A stretch of DNA of 64,000 bases from Desulfovibrio sp. (GTDB lineage Bacteria > Desulfobacterota > Desulfovibrionia > Desulfovibrionales > Desulfovibrionaceae). The notes under the pieces were generated by a model that had not been told where the DNA came from, did not search any database, and worked only from the letters and a program-made list of their open reading frames with translations. The position numbers and the translations under genes are program-made. Where the stretch lies: NCBI RefSeq assembly GCF_019422935.1, contig NZ_JAHZCJ010000008.1, positions 47,622 to 111,621 of the forward strand, read 5' to 3'. Positions 28,689 to 38,268 of the stretch are shown one piece after another (within the stretch, counting starts at the first letter, position 1; each line of letters begins with the position of its first letter).

Positions 28689-28949
28689 TTACAGAAAATC
28701 AGGATCAGCGGCTGCTTTGCCCTCTGCCAGCATAATGCGCACATAGTGCAGGCTGTGCTCGTCAACCGGAATGATGGGGAAGGACTGCGAGCAGCCAGGG
28801 CAGCGCACCATGCGCGGCTCCGTTGGGCTTGCTTGCGGCACGTGCTTGCCGCAGTTGGGGCACTGATAAAAAAACAGGATCTCCATTCCGTCAGGCGCAA
28901 CAGGCTGGACGGGTCGCTTGCGCTCAGCCACGGCTGGCCTCCCCTTCAT
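28689..28949 (-). CDS. Small zinc-ribbon protein
   Basis: An 86-residue protein with a two-CxxC zinc ribbon: YQCPNCGKHVPQ (about 28-39) and VRCPGCSQSFPI (about 48-59). The function is unknown; such ribbons often mediate protein or nucleic-acid contacts. It overlaps the gpmI 3' end by 26 bases, so it is co-transcribed with it. The segment MEILFFYQCPNC may mark a shorter alternative start. Confidence 0.7.
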   Translation of the reverse strand: MKGRPAVAERKRPVQPVAPDGMEILFFYQCPNCGKHVPQASPTEPRMVRCPGCSQSFPIIPVDEHSLHYVRIMLAEGKAAADPDFL

Positions 28950-30474
28950 TTTGGGGCGCGGCCAGATTGCGCCCGGTCATCAGTTCAGAAGGCTGCATTC
29001 CCCAAAGACCAAGAATGGTGGTGGCCACATCGGCCAGCCTGCCGTTTGCCAGAGCGTGCACCTGTCCATCCGGCTCCAGCAGGATGCAGGGAACGGGATT
29101 GGTGGTGTGGGCCGTGTGGGGCTGACCTTCGGGCGTGAGCATTTTTTCGCAGTTGCCGTGGTCGGCAATGACAATCATGCGGCCCTTGCGGGCCTCCACA
29201 GCGGCGACCATGCGCCCCAGGCAGGCGTCAACCACTTCACAGGCGTTGACCGCAGCCTGAAGAATGCCCGTATGGCCCACCATGTCGCCATTGGCGAGAT
29301 TGCAGACCACAAGATCGTACACGCCGGAATTCCAGGCTTCCACAAACCTGTCCGTCACTTCAACGGCGCTCATGGAGGGCTTTTGGTCGTAGGTTTTCAC
29401 CTCGCGGGGGGACGGCACGAGAATGCGATCCTCTCCGGCAAAGGGTTCTTCAAGCCCGCCGTTGAAAAAATAGGTGACGTGCGCGTATTTTTCCGTCTCC
29501 GCCAGGCGCAGTTGCTTCAGCCCTTGCCGGGAAACCACCTCGCCAAGCCCCATGCTCACGGCCTCCTTGGGAAAGGCCACGGGGATATTGAAGCTTGATT
29601 CATAGGCGGTCATGGAAGCAACCCCGGCCAGAACCGGAACGCGGCCACGGTCAAAGCCGTCAAACTCAGGCTGAATAAAGGCCTGGGTGAACTGGCGCAT
29701 GCGGTCTGCGCGGAAGTTGAACAGGAACAAGCCATCGCCATCGGCCATGCCTGCGTCATCAGCCGCAGCAAAACACAGGGGCTTGATGAATTCGTCCGTG
29801 ATGCCAGCCGCATACGAGGCCTCAATGGCCGCAACGGGCGCAAGCGTTGTTGCGGGGGTACCATGAACGATAACCTCCCACGCTTCGGCAAGACGCTCCC
29901 AGTGCTTGTCGCGATCCATGGCAAAAAAACGGCCCACCATGCTGGCGATGCGCGTCTTGGGTTGCCCTTCGATGCTCTTTTGCAGCGCGCGCATGAAATC
30001 CACGCCGCTGTGCGGGTCGCGGTCGCGCCCATCCATGAGGCAGTGGATGCGCACGGGCACCCCTGCCTTATGGGCCATGCCGCACAGGGCCTCAAGATGA
30101 TGAATGTGGCTGTGCACACCGCCATCAGAAAGCAGCCCCGCCAGATGCAGCTTGCCGCCGCTCTTGCGAATTGATTCAAGCAGCCCGTTGAGCACCGGAT
30201 TGGCGGCAAAGCTGCCGTCTTCCAGCGCCACATCAATGCGGGTCATATCCTGATACACCACGCGGCCTGCGCCGATGTTCAGGTGCCCCACCTCGGAATT
30301 GCCCATGTAGCCGCGCGGCAGCCCCACATCGCGCCCGGAGGCCGCGAGTTGGGAATGGGGGCAGCGCGCAAGGAGCGCATCCATGTTGGGTGTGGCTGCA
30401 ATATAGGGCGCGTTGCCGGGCCCCGGCTCGGCAATCCCCCAGCCATCAAGAATCAGCAAGAGCGTGGGCGTCAT
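28924..30474 (-). CDS. gpmI: 2,3-bisphosphoglycerate-independent phosphoglycerate mutase
   Basis: A 516-residue alkaline-phosphatase-superfamily enzyme interconverting 3- and 2-phosphoglycerate. LLILDGWG carries the first metal-binding Asp; GNSEVGHLNIGAGR contains the phospho-serine; NLANGDMVGHTG and ADHGNCEKM hold further metal ligands. The start at 30474 follows GGGGAAT and matches the family N-terminus; the frame is open 16 codons further. It begins two bases after the rsfS stop. Confidence 0.96.
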   Translation of the reverse strand: MTPTLLLILDGWGIAEPGPGNAPYIAATPNMDALLARCPHSQLAASGRDVGLPRGYMGNSEVGHLNIGAGRVVYQDMTRIDVALEDGSFAANPVLNGLLESIRKSGGKLHLAGLLSDGGVHSHIHHLEALCGMAHKAGVPVRIHCLMDGRDRDPHSGVDFMRALQKSIEGQPKTRIASMVGRFFAMDRDKHWERLAEAWEVIVHGTPATTLAPVAAIEASYAAGITDEFIKPLCFAAADDAGMADGDGLFLFNFRADRMRQFTQAFIQPEFDGFDRGRVPVLAGVASMTAYESSFNIPVAFPKEAVSMGLGEVVSRQGLKQLRLAETEKYAHVTYFFNGGLEEPFAGEDRILVPSPREVKTYDQKPSMSAVEVTDRFVEAWNSGVYDLVVCNLANGDMVGHTGILQAAVNACEVVDACLGRMVAAVEARKGRMIVIADHGNCEKMLTPEGQPHTAHTTNPVPCILLEPDGQVHALANGRLADVATTILGLWGMQPSELMTGRNLAAPQNEGEASRG

Positions 30475-30476
30475 GA

Positions 30477-30890
30477 TTATTCCCCGCTTCGGGCTTCGGC
30501 CAGAGATGCGGCCTTGCCCCACAGGGCTTCAAGGCCGTAAAGCTCGCGCACCGGCTCCAGAAAAACGTTGACGACAATGTCGTTCATGTCCACCAGGATC
30601 CACTGCCCGGCGGTGTAGCCTTCCATGCGCAGATATTCAAAATTGCGCTGGCGGCAAAGTTCGCCCACGCCATCGGCGAGGCTCTGGGCGTGGCGCACCG
30701 AACCGGCGCTGGCGATGACCAGAGCCTCGGCAAAACCGCCCTGCCCGGCCATATCTATGCTGACCACGCGCGCGGCCTTGTGCTCTTCAAGCCACATGAC
30801 CACGTCCGCCAGCTTTTCTTCCAGGGGGACATCCGAATAACGCTTGGGGGCAGCGCCCCCTGCAGGTGAAGAAGAAGTGTTGTTTTCCAT
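30477..30890 (-). CDS. rsfS: Ribosomal silencing factor RsfS
   Basis: A 137-residue protein of the RsfS/Iojap family, which binds uL14 on the 50S subunit and blocks subunit joining under starvation. Family stretches are VVSIDMAGQGGFAEALVIASAGS, YTAGQWILVDMNDIVVNVF and RELYGLEALW. The chosen ATG is preceded by CAGGG; an upstream open stretch would add a non-homologous hydrophobic extension. A 17-residue Ser/Ala/Pro-rich N-terminus precedes the domain. Confidence 0.93.
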   Translation of the reverse strand: MENNTSSSPAGGAAPKRYSDVPLEEKLADVVMWLEEHKAARVVSIDMAGQGGFAEALVIASAGSVRHAQSLADGVGELCRQRNFEYLRMEGYTAGQWILVDMNDIVVNVFLEPVRELYGLEALWGKAASLAEARSGE

Positions 30891-31080
30891 ACCCTGCACA
30901 TAACGTAAAGACGGGGCAAGAGCAATGGCGCAGCAAGCCGCCAACGCGCTGAAACGGGCGCAAAATCGCGCCAATCCGTATTGACCGCGCCAGCGCATTG
31001 CGGCATACCCAAACGAAGCTTTTCAGGGATCAGCGTCGCGCTTTTGCGCCGCCAAACGCCAGCCGCAGAAGGAGAGGGCC

Positions 31081-32382
31081 GTGCTTTTCAACATCAAACA
31101 GGAAACTCTGCCACGCGAAGAAATGGAGGCGCTGCAACTGCGCCGCCTGCGTGATTTGTGCAACCGCGTCTACGCCAACGTGCCCTTTTATCGCAAACGC
31201 TTTGACGAGGCGGGCATCACCCCTGCCGACATCAAGTCGCTGGCGGATCTTAAACTGCTGCCCTTTACGGAAAAGCAGGATCTGCGCAACCACTATCCTT
31301 ATGGCCTTTTTGCGGTTCCCAAGGATCACATCGTACGCCTGCACGCCTCCAGCGGCACCACGGGCAAATCTGTAGTGGTGGGTTATACCCAGCGCGACCT
31401 TGAAACCTGGGCGGAACTGATGGCCCGCAGCCTGGCAGCCGCAGGCGTGGTGCGCTCGGACGTAGTGCATGTGGCCTATGGTTACGGCCTCTTTACCGGC
31501 GGGCTTGGCGCGCACTATGGCGCAGAACGCCTTGGCGCCACTGTTGTTCCCGCTTCTGGCGGCGCGACCCGGCGTCAGGCCGGTTTGCTGCGCGATTTTG
31601 GCGCAACAGTGCTGTGCGCCACGCCGTCCTATGGCCTGCATCTGTGGGAAGCATCCATGGAAGTGGGCGTCAATTTTCGCGATCTGCCCCTGCGCGTGGG
31701 CGTTTTCGGTGCCGAGCCGTGGTCTGAAGCCATGCGCCGCGACATTGAAGACAAAATGGACATCAGCGCCATGAACATTTACGGCCTGTCCGAAATCATG
31801 GGCCCCGGCGTTGCCATGGAATGCGAAGAAGCCAAGTGCGGCATGCATTTGTGGGAAGACCACATTCTACCCGAAATCATTGACCCCGTTACGGGCGACC
31901 AGCTCCCCCCCGGCGAAGTGGGCGAACTGGTGCTGACCACGCTGACCAAGGAAGGCATCCCCATGTTGCGCTACCGCACGCGCGACCTCACCAGCCTTGA
32001 TTACACCCCCTGCCGGTGCGGCCGCACCCACGTGCGTATTTCGCGCCTCCAGGGCCGCAGCGACGACATGCTCATCATCCGCGGCGTCAATGTGTTTCCG
32101 CAGCAGATTGAGGGCATTCTGATGGAAAGCGAGGGGCTTTCCCCCAACTACCAGATCATCGTGGATCGCGTGCACAACCTCGACACACTTGAAGTGCGCG
32201 TTGAAATGAACGAGAACCTCTTTGCCGATGAAATCCGCAAGCTGCAAATGCTGGAAGGCCGCCTGCAAAAGACCATCAAGGAATACCTGGGCGTCTCCGC
32301 CAAGGTGCGCCTGATGGAACCCCGCTCCATAGAGCGCTCAGAGGGCAAGGCCAAGCGCATTGTGGACAACCGCAAGGATTAG
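31081..32382 (+). CDS. Phenylacetate-CoA ligase family protein
   Basis: A 433-residue adenylate-forming enzyme. The ATP-loop [17 protein letters not shown] lies near residue 90, followed by [15 protein letters not shown] and [10 protein letters not shown], and the C-terminal part has [18 protein letters not shown]. All match PaaK-type ligases that activate phenylacetate or other aryl acids as CoA thioesters. The start is GTG with GGAGAGG upstream. In anaerobes this family often serves indole/phenylpyruvate catabolism; no partner oxidoreductase is adjacent. Confidence 0.88.
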   Translation: MLFNIKQETLPREEMEALQLRRLRDLCNRVYANVPFYRKRFDEAGITPADIKSLADLKLLPFTEKQDLRNHYPYGLFAVPKDHIVRLHASSGTTGKSVVVGYTQRDLETWAELMARSLAAAGVVRSDVVHVAYGYGLFTGGLGAHYGAERLGATVVPASGGATRRQAGLLRDFGATVLCATPSYGLHLWEASMEVGVNFRDLPLRVGVFGAEPWSEAMRRDIEDKMDISAMNIYGLSEIMGPGVAMECEEAKCGMHLWEDHILPEIIDPVTGDQLPPGEVGELVLTTLTKEGIPMLRYRTRDLTSLDYTPCRCGRTHVRISRLQGRSDDMLIIRGVNVFPQQIEGILMESEGLSPNYQIIVDRVHNLDTLEVRVEMNENLFADEIRKLQMLEGRLQKTIKEYLGVSAKVRLMEPRSIERSEGKAKRIVDNRKD

Positions 32383-32446
32383 GCATCGGCCATGCGAAAA
32401 ATATTGGCGGCATGCGCCCTGTAAAACAGCATGGGCGGCACACTTG

Positions 32447-32473
32447 GGGGCCATCGGCACTGCCGATGGCCCC
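32447..32473 (+). terminator. GC-rich hairpin after the CoA ligase
   Basis: GGGGCCATCGGCA (32447-32459) and TGCCGATGGCCCC (32461-32473) form a 13-bp perfect inverted repeat 65 bases after the stop. No U-tract follows, so it is a possible transcript 3' end only. Confidence 0.5.
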
Positions 32474-32628
32474 TGACAGCAAAGATTGCCCGCAGACATG
32501 GCTGACTATAGCTCAACGATTTTAGTTGTTATTTCAACAAATTAACAAGTTTGTCAAAAAAGCGGCGAAAAAAAGTCCAGCAATGCTTGACACCTCAGCC
32601 TAGTCCGCGTAGAACGTTTTCTCGCTGA

Positions 32629-32703
<75 letters not shown>

Positions 32704-32714
32704 TTTTTTTTGCT

Positions 32715-32788
<74 letters not shown>

Positions 32789-32824
32789 ACAGCATCCTTT
32801 ACGCTTCGCCGTTTCGCATACCAT

Positions 32825-32899
<75 letters not shown>

Positions 32900-32904
32900 C
32901 TTTT

Positions 32905-32979
32905 GCGGGAATAACTCAACGGTAGAGTGTCAGCTTCCCAAGCTGAAGGTTGCGGGTTCAAATCCCGTTTCCCGCTCCA
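32905..32979 (+). tRNA. tRNA-Gly(CCC)
   Basis: Acceptor GCGGGAA/TTCCCGC, anticodon loop TTCCCAA (CCC), encoded CCA. Five bases separate it from the preceding tRNA. Confidence 0.96.
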
Positions 32980-32994
32980 AAAAAGCTTACAGAT

Positions 32995-33030
32995 AAAGCC
33001 CTTACAGTTTAAAACTGCAAGGGCTTTTTT
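32995..33030 (+). terminator. Terminator of the tRNA cluster
   Basis: AAAGCCCTT and ACAGTTT pair with AAACTG and CAAGGGCTTT, followed by six T residues, 15 bases after the last tRNA. Confidence 0.88.
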
Positions 33031-33046
33031 GTTGGCCTGATGTAGG

Positions 33047-33072
33047 TCAGTTACTGGGCTGCTGACTTTTTG
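33047..33072. repeat. 26-bp direct repeat, left copy
   Basis: Identical over 26 bases (core ttactgggctgctgac) to 36769-36794, where it is the 3' end of the TolC-family gene. The copies flank a 3.7 kb segment of decayed mobile and glycan genes. Confidence 0.9.
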
Positions 33073-33518
33073 GGCTCTACACCAAAGACGGGGCAAGCCC
33101 CTGCAACGGACGAGTTTTCCGACAGATTTCTGATCAATTCTTCAGCCATTTCAGCCAATTCTGGAGAAATAAAATCCATTACCTGCGCCATGGCAATTTG
33201 CAGACTGTTATCTTGCTGGAACTCTGCATAAAACCGTGGCAAAGCACCTTCATGCATCACTTCATCATGGTCGCTGAAAAGGATGGAAGAATCTTTGTCT
33301 TCTTTTAGCCCCACTTTCCGCGCTGCTGAGAACCACAAATGCGGAATACTAACAACTCTACAGCCAAGTTCTTTTGCTAAAACGGCAGTGGAATCTGTGG
33401 AACCGTTGTCGGTGATAATAATTTCCACAGGTATATTTTGGCGTTGTACGCCCGTGACAGCCTCGGCAAGATAGTTGCTTCCATTACGACAATGGATGAT
33501 AATGGAGTAGTACCCATT
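33051..33518 (-). pseudogene. Glycosyltransferase family 2 remnant
   Basis: The minus strand is open from just after a TGA at 33519 to 33051. It begins YYSIIIHCRNGSNYLAEA and continues to IIITDNGSTDSTAVLA, the GT-A nucleotide-binding start of family 2. FSDHDEVMHEGALPRF sits where the DxD region should be. There is no plausible start codon before the conserved N-terminus, and about 140 residues later the frame runs into the 26-bp repeat, which supplies a foreign KKSAAQ tail. It is truncated at both ends and probably nonfunctional. Confidence 0.7.
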
Positions 33519-33610
33519 TCACCCAGTTCGCCCCCTCTAACTAGGGAGGAGGTGCTGGAACTATGTCTGGAACTAGTCCTAAAACAAGTTCAACAGTGGA
33601 GATAATAAAC

Positions 33611-34007
33611 ATGACGCCCCGCCGTCGCTGGTCTGCCGGTGAGAAGGTTCACTTGATAGAATCCTGCATGGGCCCCCGGTCAGTCGGTTCTCTGATGGCT
33701 CGAACGTATAGCGTTGCTCCGAATTTGCTTTACCGCTGGAGAAAACAGATGAGTGAGGGCGGCAAAACAGCCACTGAAGCCAATGACGAGGTTGTCAGCG
33801 TTGCCGAAGTAAAGGCCCTGAAAAAGCGAATCCGTCAGTTGGAAGCGCGTTCTCGGCAACAAAACACTGGAAGTGGAAATCCTCAAAGAAGCTGTTCGCA
33901 TTGGCCGCGAAAAAAACTCATCTCGCGGCTGCCCTTGTCCGGCGTGGAGGATTTCCAGTGAAACGGGTCACGGAGGCCCTGGCGGTGTCTCGGTCCAACA
34001 CCTATGA
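33611..34007 (+). pseudogene. IS2-like transposase OrfA, frameshifted
   Basis: MTPRRRWSAGEKVHLIESC begins a helix-turn-helix OrfA with LLYRWRKQM and a leucine-rich coiled segment ALKKRIRQLE. Near 33846 one extra G shifts the frame: the expected VLGNKTLEVEILKEAV is found in another frame and runs to a TGA at 34005. OrfA would bind the element ends. Confidence 0.75.
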
Positions 34008-34797
34008 ACGTAGCTGCAGCCCACTGCCTCGTCCGGAACAATACAACGATGCGGAAGACGCATCCCTTTTACCGCTGATTGTGGAACTTTTGGGCGGACG
34101 CCAGACCTATGGCTATCGGCGTATCCAGCGGCTGCATAATCGGCAACTGATTGCCGGTGGGCGCACTCCGGTCAACCATAACCGTGTTTACACGGATAAT
34201 GAGGCAGAACAACCTGTTGCTGGCACGGGTTACTGGCAGCCGACCAAACAAAGCGTACGCGGGCAAGGTTTCCACACTACAAGGTAATCAGCGATGGTGC
34301 TCTGACGGGTTTGAGATTGCCTGCGACAACGGTGAGCAGGTGCGCGTTATTTTTGCCCTGGATACTAGCGACCGGGAAGAGATGGCCTATGCCGCCACCA
34401 CTGGCGGGTATAGTGCTGACATGGCCCAAAGCGTCATGCTGGCATGCGTTGAAAAACGGTTTGGAGATGTCAAAACATTGCAGCCAGTTGAAAGGCTCTC
34501 CAACAACGGCTCCTGCTACACGGCAAGAGAAACAATAACTTTTGCCGCCGCGCTGGGCGTCGTCAGCAAGTTTACTCCGGTTCGCAGCCCCCAATGCAAC
34601 GGCATAGCTGAAGCTTTCGTCAAAACATTCAAACGGGATTACGTCTTCTGCAATGATCGACCAGACGCCGAAACTGTGATGGAGCAGCTTTCAGGCTGGT
34701 TTGAAGACTATAATGAAAATGCCCCACATAAGACCCTGCGGATGCTCTCACCCGTGAGTTTATCCGTTCATTGCAAAACTTGGAGTGCCCGGTTTAG
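33901..34797 (+). pseudogene. IS2-like transposase OrfB, frameshifted twice
   Basis: The integrase-type OrfB starts AAKKTHLAAALVRRGG and shows QTYGYRRIQRL and NHNRVY. An inserted base near 34192 moves the frame to IMRQNNLLLARV, then NQRWCSDGFEIACDNGE, LSNNGSCY and NGIAEAFVKTFKRDY, the DDE catalytic region. A missing base near 34750 breaks the C-terminus, which otherwise ends REFIRSLQNLECPV at a TAG (34795-34797). Not functional as read. Confidence 0.8.
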
Positions 34798-34915
34798 CAG
34801 GGGAAACTCCAGAACCCATCGGGGCTTTTCAACACGTCAAGACAGTACGATTCCCACAAGAAGGCAAAGGATTCTTAAACAAAATCGCTTTAATAACTAA
34901 CTTTCGGAAACTAAC

Positions 34916-35107
34916 ATGAATATTCTCCCACTGCTCACCCATGACTATCAAAAATCAATTTGGGGAGATAAGCTTGCTGCATATATTAACTCTGGATCAG
35001 ATATTGCAATCCGTGAAAGGATTATCGCTTGGGACAAGTGCGACAAGTCACTGGACAAAATATTTGAGCATATTGTGCCAATTTTTAACATTTTAATCGC
35101 CCTTTAG
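34916..35107 (+). CDS. Hypothetical 63-residue protein, possibly a remnant
   Basis: An open frame of 63 codons in lower-GC DNA between the IS and the methyltransferase gene. No motif is recognised, and no clear ribosome site precedes the ATG. It may be a leftover of a larger glycan-cluster gene. Confidence 0.3.
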   Translation: MNILPLLTHDYQKSIWGDKLAAYINSGSDIAIRERIIAWDKCDKSLDKIFEHIVPIFNILIAL

Positions 35108-35125
35108 CCAAACAGGAACGACTCA

Positions 35126-36172
35126 ATGGAAAACTCCAAACGGGTATACGGCGTTTTGGAATCGAAAACTAACCCGTTAGATGATAATCTGCAAAATGAG
35201 GTGACCGCGTTTCATTGTGAAGCGCAGAGAAAGCTTCGGGAGGGGTTTCCGCTAGACGCGCTAGCATTCATTGATGGTATAATTCTACAGTATGGCGAAA
35301 AAGCGGTTACGCAAGAATTGCTGGAAGATAGGGCACGGGCCATTCAAGCGGTGGGGAGACAACCCGACTATCCAATGCCGCGATGTATTGGTTTGGGAAA
35401 AGGCGCCACCCCGATGTCGCCCTGTGATATTTGTGGAGATCAACTTCGATCGTATGAATATTATCATGACAAAGAGTGGTTGGTTTGTCCCACATGTGGA
35501 TTGCTCCAGTACAAACTAGGGATGGATCTCGCTACCAACCTCGGCAAAGGAGAAGCTGACGGTGCAAAGCAGCCGCCTGAATCACTTGTTCATACCCGTG
35601 AAGGTTATTTTTGCGAACTGTTTTTGAATGGAATGGGTTGGAAAAAAGCATTGCTATACGGGGCTGGGTGGAGCCTTATTCCCAAGCGTTTGCTTGATGA
35701 TGGATTTGACGCTGTGGGCTGTGATCTCTGGATTCCCCTAATTGAGGAGCGTAAAAAGCAGTTGGGGGATGATCGTTTCTATCATCGTGATGAGTTGCCC
35801 AATAAAAAATGGGATCTTATTTCCGCCTTTGAGGTTTTTGAACACTTCATAACTCCCATGCAGGATTTAAAGTTTTTGGCTGACAGGTTGGAAGATGAAG
35901 GTGCCATCGTTGGATGCACTGATTTTTGGCATGGTGGTAGTTTAAGCCAGCACCCTAATCCCGACAAAAGATACTGGAGGCATCCTGCGCATGTTACAGC
36001 ATGGAGTTTTTCCAGTATGAATCGGGTGGCGCTGGAATTAGACCTAGCAACCTCCTTTTTCAAGGTAGACAAGCCTGGGTGGGGAGCAAAAGTCATTTTT
36101 GTTATGCACCGTGGCAGGGCTACCAAAAAATTCATTCAATCAATTCCGCCGGTTATTTGTGGCGCATTTTAA
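35126..36172 (+). CDS. SAM-dependent methyltransferase with N-terminal zinc motif
   Basis: A 348-residue protein. After a helical N-terminus, CDICGDQL and, 25 residues on, CPTCGLLQ form a zinc-binding pair, as in C-methyltransferases of sugar pathways. The Rossmann part follows: ALLYGAGWSLIPKRLL replaces the usual GxGxG, then VGCDLW and KWDLISAFEVFEHF. FWHGGSLSQHPNPDKRYWRHPAHVTAWS is typical of family-12-like methyltransferases. Lower GC than the neighbours and flanking IS remnants suggest horizontal transfer. AGGAACG precedes the ATG. The substrate is probably a sugar or lipid-linked glycan. Confidence 0.65.
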   Translation: MENSKRVYGVLESKTNPLDDNLQNEVTAFHCEAQRKLREGFPLDALAFIDGIILQYGEKAVTQELLEDRARAIQAVGRQPDYPMPRCIGLGKGATPMSPCDICGDQLRSYEYYHDKEWLVCPTCGLLQYKLGMDLATNLGKGEADGAKQPPESLVHTREGYFCELFLNGMGWKKALLYGAGWSLIPKRLLDDGFDAVGCDLWIPLIEERKKQLGDDRFYHRDELPNKKWDLISAFEVFEHFITPMQDLKFLADRLEDEGAIVGCTDFWHGGSLSQHPNPDKRYWRHPAHVTAWSFSSMNRVALELDLATSFFKVDKPGWGAKVIFVMHRGRATKKFIQSIPPVICGAF

Positions 36173-36220
36173 TGTGTAAAATACACCTGCCCTTCCTGAG
36201 ATAGTGTGGAAAAAACAACC

Positions 36221-36768
36221 TTACCCCACTGCGTATACCACTTGTAAGTTAGTGGTTCCCAATGGGCTACAGGTTATATTCCTTTCGCGAAATTCTTCCG
36301 GTGTCAGCCAGCCCAATGAGCTGTGCGGTCTCCGCTGGTTTGTATCCTGTCGCCATGCTTCAACCGTTCTACGGGCATCATATAGGGGAAAAAACACGTT
36401 CTGATTTAAACACTCATCCCGGAATTTTTCGGTAAAACTTTCAATGTGCCCATTATCAGTGGGCTTCCCCGGACGGGTAAACTCTATCTGCACTCCATGC
36501 TCAAAAGCCCATGAATCCAGTGTCTTACCGATAAATTCTGGCCCATTGTCAACCTCGATACGCTGCGGCAACCGACCTTGAAGGCGTAGTCTTTCAAGAA
36601 CACGCACAACTCGAACTCCAGGCAAGGACATATCCACTTCGAGCGCCGGACTTGAACGATCCCACAGATCGGCAATTGTCAAAATCCGGAGGCGTCGCCC
36701 TCCCATAAGGGAGTCGCTTACAAAATCCATCGCCCATTGTTCATCCGGAGCAGCAGGGCCAGCCTATC
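36221..36768 (-). pseudogene. IS3-family transposase OrfB fragment (5'-truncated)
   Basis: Only the integrase core and C-terminus remain: EQWAMDFVSDSLMGGRRLR, IEVDNGPEF, then DNGHIESFTEKFRDECLNQN and RPHSSLGWLTPEEFRERN. The frame is open past the internal ATG (36730) up to about 36768, where it hits the right 26-bp repeat, so the N-terminal half is lost at that junction. It belongs to a different IS3 subgroup from the IS2-like element. Confidence 0.8.
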
Positions 36769-36794
36769 TCAGTTACTGGGCTGCTGACTTTTTG
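36769..36794. repeat. 26-bp direct repeat, right copy
   Basis: Identical to 33047-33072. Here it encodes the C-terminal KKSAAQ and stop of the TolC-family gene, so this is the original copy. Confidence 0.9.
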
Positions 36795-38260
36795 AACGCA
36801 TCTTTTTGATCAGCTCCTGCTGCCGATGTATCATCTGACCACCCTGCCCCCAATGATTTATAGAGGGCAATGACGCCGCGCAGTTCTTCCCACTGGCTGA
36901 GGGCCAGAGTATCCCGTGCATTATTAACGGTGCGCTGCGCCACAAGCACCGGCATATAGGCGCTTAATCCCCTGCCATAGAGCATGGATGATTGTTCCAG
37001 GGCTTTCTGGCTGTCGGTAACGGCCTCCTTAAGTGATGCCTGCCGCAAACGTTCACTGTTCAATGCCGTCAAGGCATCTTCCACATCCCGGAAGGCAAGC
37101 CTCACGTCCCGCTCATACACCAGCCTTGCCGCATCGGCACTGGCCTGCGCCCCCTTCACGCCTGCGCGGGCTCGCCCGCCATCGTAGATGGACTGGCTGA
37201 CCTGCCCCCCTACCGACCAAGCGGTGCTGGCGCTGGAAAAGAGGTCGTGAATAAGACTGACCGTACTGCTGATGCCTAACGGGATTGTAAACCTGGGGAA
37301 ACGTGCGGCCTCGGCAACGCCAATCTGTGCGGTTGCTGCGGCAAGACGCCGTTCGTCCGCCCTGATATCAGGGCGTTGGCGCATCACATCCGATGGCAAT
37401 GAAAGCGGCAGGCGAGCGGGCACAGGCAAAGATGAAGACGGCTCGGCCAGCGCTGTGCGCCAATCACCAGGAAAACCGCCAGTCAGTACGCCGATGGCAT
37501 GACTGAACCGGGCAATATCTGCCTCCATCAAAGGCGGCTGCGCCTCGGCTGTTTTACGTTCTGCCCGGGCCTGCATCACATCGGCCAGGGTGCCCATGCC
37601 CCTCCGCTGGGCCTGCTCAGCCAGTCGCTCACTTTCAAGCAGCGTGCGGATGTTGTCGTGGGCGATGGCCAGGCGTAGCTGCGTTGCACGCAGGCCCGCG
37701 TAGTTGGACACTAGTTCCGCAACCAGACTCACCTGCAATGCGCGATGATCTTCGGCAACCGCTTCAATGCCCGCATCTGCCGCTTCAACCGCTCTGCGCG
37801 TTCCACCAAAAATATCCAGCTCCCAACTCGCGTCAAAGCCAGCAAGCCATGTCCGCGACTCGCCGCCGACTTGCCCGGTGAGGGCCTCGCTGGTGCGCCG
37901 TGCCTCACCTGCCCCACCGCCCGATATCGTCGGTCCATAGGCTGACGCGGTCTGAACCCGCTCTGCGCGCGCCTGCCGCAACCGTGCCAGTGCGATACCA
38001 ATATTCTGATTCCGCTCCAGCGCCTGCTCGACCAACCTGTCGAGCAGCGGGTCGTTGAATGACCGCCACCACATGCGCAGTCCATCCTGAGAGCTGCCAG
38101 GCAAGGCACTGTTGGCCTCAACCCAGTTTGCAGGCAGGTTCAATGTGGGTTTGGCATAGTCAGGGCCTACGGACAGGCAGCCTGAAAGGCCCAGCAACAA
38201 CGAGACGAGCAGAAACACGCTGCAAATACGCAGTCGCGCATGATTTCGTGCTGTGTACAT
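36773..38260 (-). CDS. TolC/NodT-family outer-membrane efflux lipoprotein
   Basis: A 495-residue protein with a lipoprotein signal ending LLLGLSGC, then LSVGPDYAKP, the standard start of NodT/OprM factors. Two OEP repeats follow (NIGIALARLRQARAERVQ; RQRPDIRADERRLAAATAQIG; ASLKEAVTDSQKALEQSS). TAGGAGTG places the start at ATG 38260. It is the outer-membrane exit duct of the efflux system encoded upstream on the same strand. Confidence 0.92.
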   Translation of the reverse strand: MYTARNHARLRICSVFLLVSLLLGLSGCLSVGPDYAKPTLNLPANWVEANSALPGSSQDGLRMWWRSFNDPLLDRLVEQALERNQNIGIALARLRQARAERVQTASAYGPTISGGGAGEARRTSEALTGQVGGESRTWLAGFDASWELDIFGGTRRAVEAADAGIEAVAEDHRALQVSLVAELVSNYAGLRATQLRLAIAHDNIRTLLESERLAEQAQRRGMGTLADVMQARAERKTAEAQPPLMEADIARFSHAIGVLTGGFPGDWRTALAEPSSSLPVPARLPLSLPSDVMRQRPDIRADERRLAAATAQIGVAEAARFPRFTIPLGISSTVSLIHDLFSSASTAWSVGGQVSQSIYDGGRARAGVKGAQASADAARLVYERDVRLAFRDVEDALTALNSERLRQASLKEAVTDSQKALEQSSMLYGRGLSAYMPVLVAQRTVNNARDTLALSQWEELRGVIALYKSLGAGWSDDTSAAGADQKDAFKKSAAQ

Positions 38261-38268
38261 GCGCACTC

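Larger units (their letters stand above)
33560..34830 (+). mobile_element. Decayed IS3-family (IS2-like) insertion sequence
   Basis: Two overlapping transposase frames of IS2 type occupy this span, with at least three single-base frameshifts. Candidate imperfect terminal repeats are TCTGGAACTAGTCCTAAAAC (33571) and, reversed, TCTGGAGTTTCCCCTGCTAAAC (around 34792-34814). Boundaries are approximate. Confidence 0.75.
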
